From CAWDLX01 sp046728155 (GTDB lineage: Bacteria > Actinomycetota > Actinomycetes > Mycobacteriales > Micromonosporaceae), in NCBI GenBank assembly GCA_046728155.1, contig JBKPDY010000075.1, positions 1 through 23,440 on the forward strand: 23,440 bases of DNA, given 5' to 3'. Numbering within the stretch: the stretch's first letter is position 1; the number at the start of each line of letters is the position of its first letter. The position numbers were made by a program, and so were the translations under genes. The notes beneath the pieces were generated by a model. The model saw nothing but the letters and a program-made list of their open reading frames with translations, was not told where the DNA came from and ran no database searches. This document shows positions 22,284 through 23,440 of this stretch, piece after piece.

Positions 22284-23234
22284 CTAATCCTGCTTGGGGC
22301 TCAGCCACACGTACAGGGCCGAGAAGACGATGAGAACGAGCACGAGCATCACGCCGAGCGCAGCGGCACCGTTCAGGTCGTTCTGCTTGAAGCCGTGTTG
22401 GTACATGAGGTACACGAGGCCGGTCGCGTGATCCTCGACTCCGTTGCCGCCGGCCAGGATCAGCGGCTCGATGAAGAACTGCATGGTCGCGACGACCTGA
22501 AGCAGGAACATCAGCGACAGGACCAAACGGGTCTGTGGGATCGTCACGTGCCAAACCCGCCGGATCAGGCCCGCCCCTTCGAGTTCGGCGGCCTCGTACA
22601 GCTCACCCGGAATGTTCTGCAGGGCGGCCAGATAGATCAGAGTCGTGCTGCCCATGTTGAGCCACGTGGACGCGATGACCAACGACGGAATCGTCATCGG
22701 GATCGACTGGACCCACTGCGACGTCGGCAGACCGATCGCCTGCAGGATCGTGTTCAGCAGGCCGGCCTGGCTCGGCTCGTAGAGGTACTTGAACAGGAAA
22801 AGCCCGGCCGCCGGGGGCAGAATCACCGGAAGGTAGACCAGTGCCCGTAGGTATCCCTGCGCGTGGCGGAACTCGTTGAGCAGCACCGCGGTGAGGAACG
22901 GCAGCGCGTATCCGAGCAGGAGCGCGAGAATCGTGAACTCGAGCGCGTTGCGCCAAGCGGCCGAGAACGCCGGATCGTTCCAGACCCGGATGTAGTTGTC
23001 CCACCCCACCCAGGTCGTGACACCGCGACGGGTCCGCTGGAAGCTCATGAAGACTTCCCGGATCATCGGGTACCAGGAGAAGACACCGAAGCAGAGCACC
23101 GCGCCGAACAGGAACGCCCAACCGGTCAGGTTGTCGGTCAGCTTCCGGCGGCGACCACCCTGTGGCGTGCGCGTCACGGATGTGACGGCGAGTCCGGGCT
23201 GGGCCGCGCTCGGGATGACTGATGTGACCGCCAT
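22284..23234 (-). CDS. aglF: carbohydrate ABC transporter permease (MalF/AglF type)
   Basis: A 316-residue permease. A cytoplasmic N-terminus of about 40 residues with basic KRT-like character (GGRRRKLTDN) precedes the first span (TGWAFLFGAVLCFGVFSW). The EAA coupling motif is GELYEAAELEGAGLIRRVWHVTIPQTR. It lacks the large periplasmic P2 domain of E. coli MalF, as is usual for actinobacterial MalF-type subunits. The ATG at 23234 follows AGGAG with 8-nt spacing. It pairs with the MalG-type permease 11 bp downstream to import oligosaccharides delivered by the binding protein encoded just upstream. A strong hairpin in the 84-bp gap before it probably lowers its expression relative to the binding protein. 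Confidence 0.92.
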   Translation of the reverse strand: MAVTSVIPSAAQPGLAVTSVTRTPQGGRRRKLTDNLTGWAFLFGAVLCFGVFSWYPMIREVFMSFQRTRRGVTTWVGWDNYIRVWNDPAFSAAWRNALEFTILALLLGYALPFLTAVLLNEFRHAQGYLRALVYLPVILPPAAGLFLFKYLYEPSQAGLLNTILQAIGLPTSQWVQSIPMTIPSLVIASTWLNMGSTTLIYLAALQNIPGELYEAAELEGAGLIRRVWHVTIPQTRLVLSLMFLLQVVATMQFFIEPLILAGGNGVEDHATGLVYLMYQHGFKQNDLNGAAALGVMLVLVLIVFSALYVWLSPKQD

Positions 23235-23280
23235 GATGTGCTCCTGGATGTCGCTTCACGGATCCCGTGTTGAGCATGAT

Positions 23281-23307
23281 GCGGGGGCCGGATGACCCGA
23301 CCCCCGC
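23281..23307 (-). terminator. intercistronic hairpin between binding-protein and permease genes
   Basis: GCGGGGG (23281-23287) pairs with CCCCCGC (23301-23307), and after one mismatch three more G/C pairs close a 5-nt loop. It lies 11 bp beyond the binding-protein stop and about 47 bp before the permease start. There is no U-run, so partial attenuation or 3'-end protection of the upstream message is likelier than full termination. This is the familiar arrangement in malE/malF-type operons, where the binding protein is made in excess. Confidence 0.7.
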
Positions 23308-23318
23308 ACCGTGGTGAC

Positions 23319-23440
23319 TCAGGATCCGCTATTGGCGATGACCGCCTGGATCTTCGTGTTCGCGTCCTTGAGCAGAGCGGCCGGGTCCGCATTGGGCTGC
23401 GTCAGCACCGCGCCCATGGCGCCGTCGAGGATCGCGTAGA
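23319..23440 (-). CDS. aglE: extracellular sugar-binding protein, C-terminal end (cut by window edge)
   Basis: The last 40 codons of a solute-binding protein. The readable tail (YAILDGAMGAVLTQPNADPA, then ALLKDANTKIQAVIANSGS) ends at TGA 23319-23321 and matches the final helices of family-1 sugar-binding lipoproteins, which usually finish with a helix like LLKDAQAKIQAVI. The lipobox and ligand site are outside the window. As first gene of the operon it would capture the oligosaccharide outside the membrane and hand it to the two permeases. The symbol is by analogy with Streptomyces aglE. Confidence 0.8.
   Translation of the reverse strand, partial: YAILDGAMGAVLTQPNADPAALLKDANTKIQAVIANSGS

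Noticed and set aside
21340..22287. Long plus-strand frame antisense to the MalG-type permease
   Set aside because: Composition rich in Arg/Asp/Glu/Gln, a known artefact opposite hydrophobic high-GC genes; no domain pattern.

Overview
This 23.4-kb window is chromosomal DNA from a high-GC actinobacterium. The evidence is strong G/C at third codon positions, frequent GTG starts, tightly packed convergent gene pairs, and an agl-type alpha-glucoside locus, a MocR regulator, a stand-alone LigD-type polymerase domain and a Cfp30B-like glyoxalase, all typical of Streptomyces/Micromonospora relatives. A Micromonosporaceae-like origin is a guess; the sequence does not fix the genus. No rRNA or tRNA gene, CRISPR array, transposase or phage gene was seen.

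Left part (1-5108): the 5' part of an aldo/keto reductase gene diverges from a short-chain dehydrogenase gene across a 9-bp-arm palindrome that carries a TAGGAT hexamer on each strand. This resembles a sugar-acid (L-fucose-type) oxidation locus continuing off the left edge. Next come a cyclopropane-fatty-acid-synthase-like methyltransferase and a zinc alcohol dehydrogenase on the minus strand, and a large GT-C/PMT-like membrane protein on the plus strand.

Decayed zone (5160-5995): a response-regulator N-terminus runs directly into pieces of a DUF4153/DUF4173 membrane protein in two frames, followed by about 310 bp of non-coding DNA holding a 62-bp near-perfect hairpin.

Middle (5996-15018): a two-domain VOC protein; a DegT/DnrJ-fold protein that has lost the PLP lysine; a threonine-dehydratase-like PLP enzyme; a divergent GMC oxidoreductase; an alpha/beta hydrolase; a GerW/YtfJ-like protein with a C-terminal membrane anchor; a Pro/Ala-rich single-span protein with an external coiled coil, followed by a clear terminator; a Bcr/CflA-type drug exporter; and a lipoprotein.

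Right part (15085-23440): an isocitrate-lyase/PEP-mutase-superfamily gene translationally coupled to an AhpD-like gene, facing away from a MocR/PdxR-type regulator; a stand-alone PolDom gene; a TMEM175-family channel with a leaderless-type promoter; and the alpha-glucoside operon, transcribed leftward as binding protein (partial), two permeases and a GH13 alpha-glucosidase. A strong hairpin lies between the binding-protein and permease genes. The operon would import malto- or isomalto-type oligosaccharides and cleave them in the cytoplasm.

Most genes are ordinary. The least explained items are the lysine-less DegT protein, the fossil two-component/DUF4153 locus, the 62-bp hairpin and the palindromic operator.
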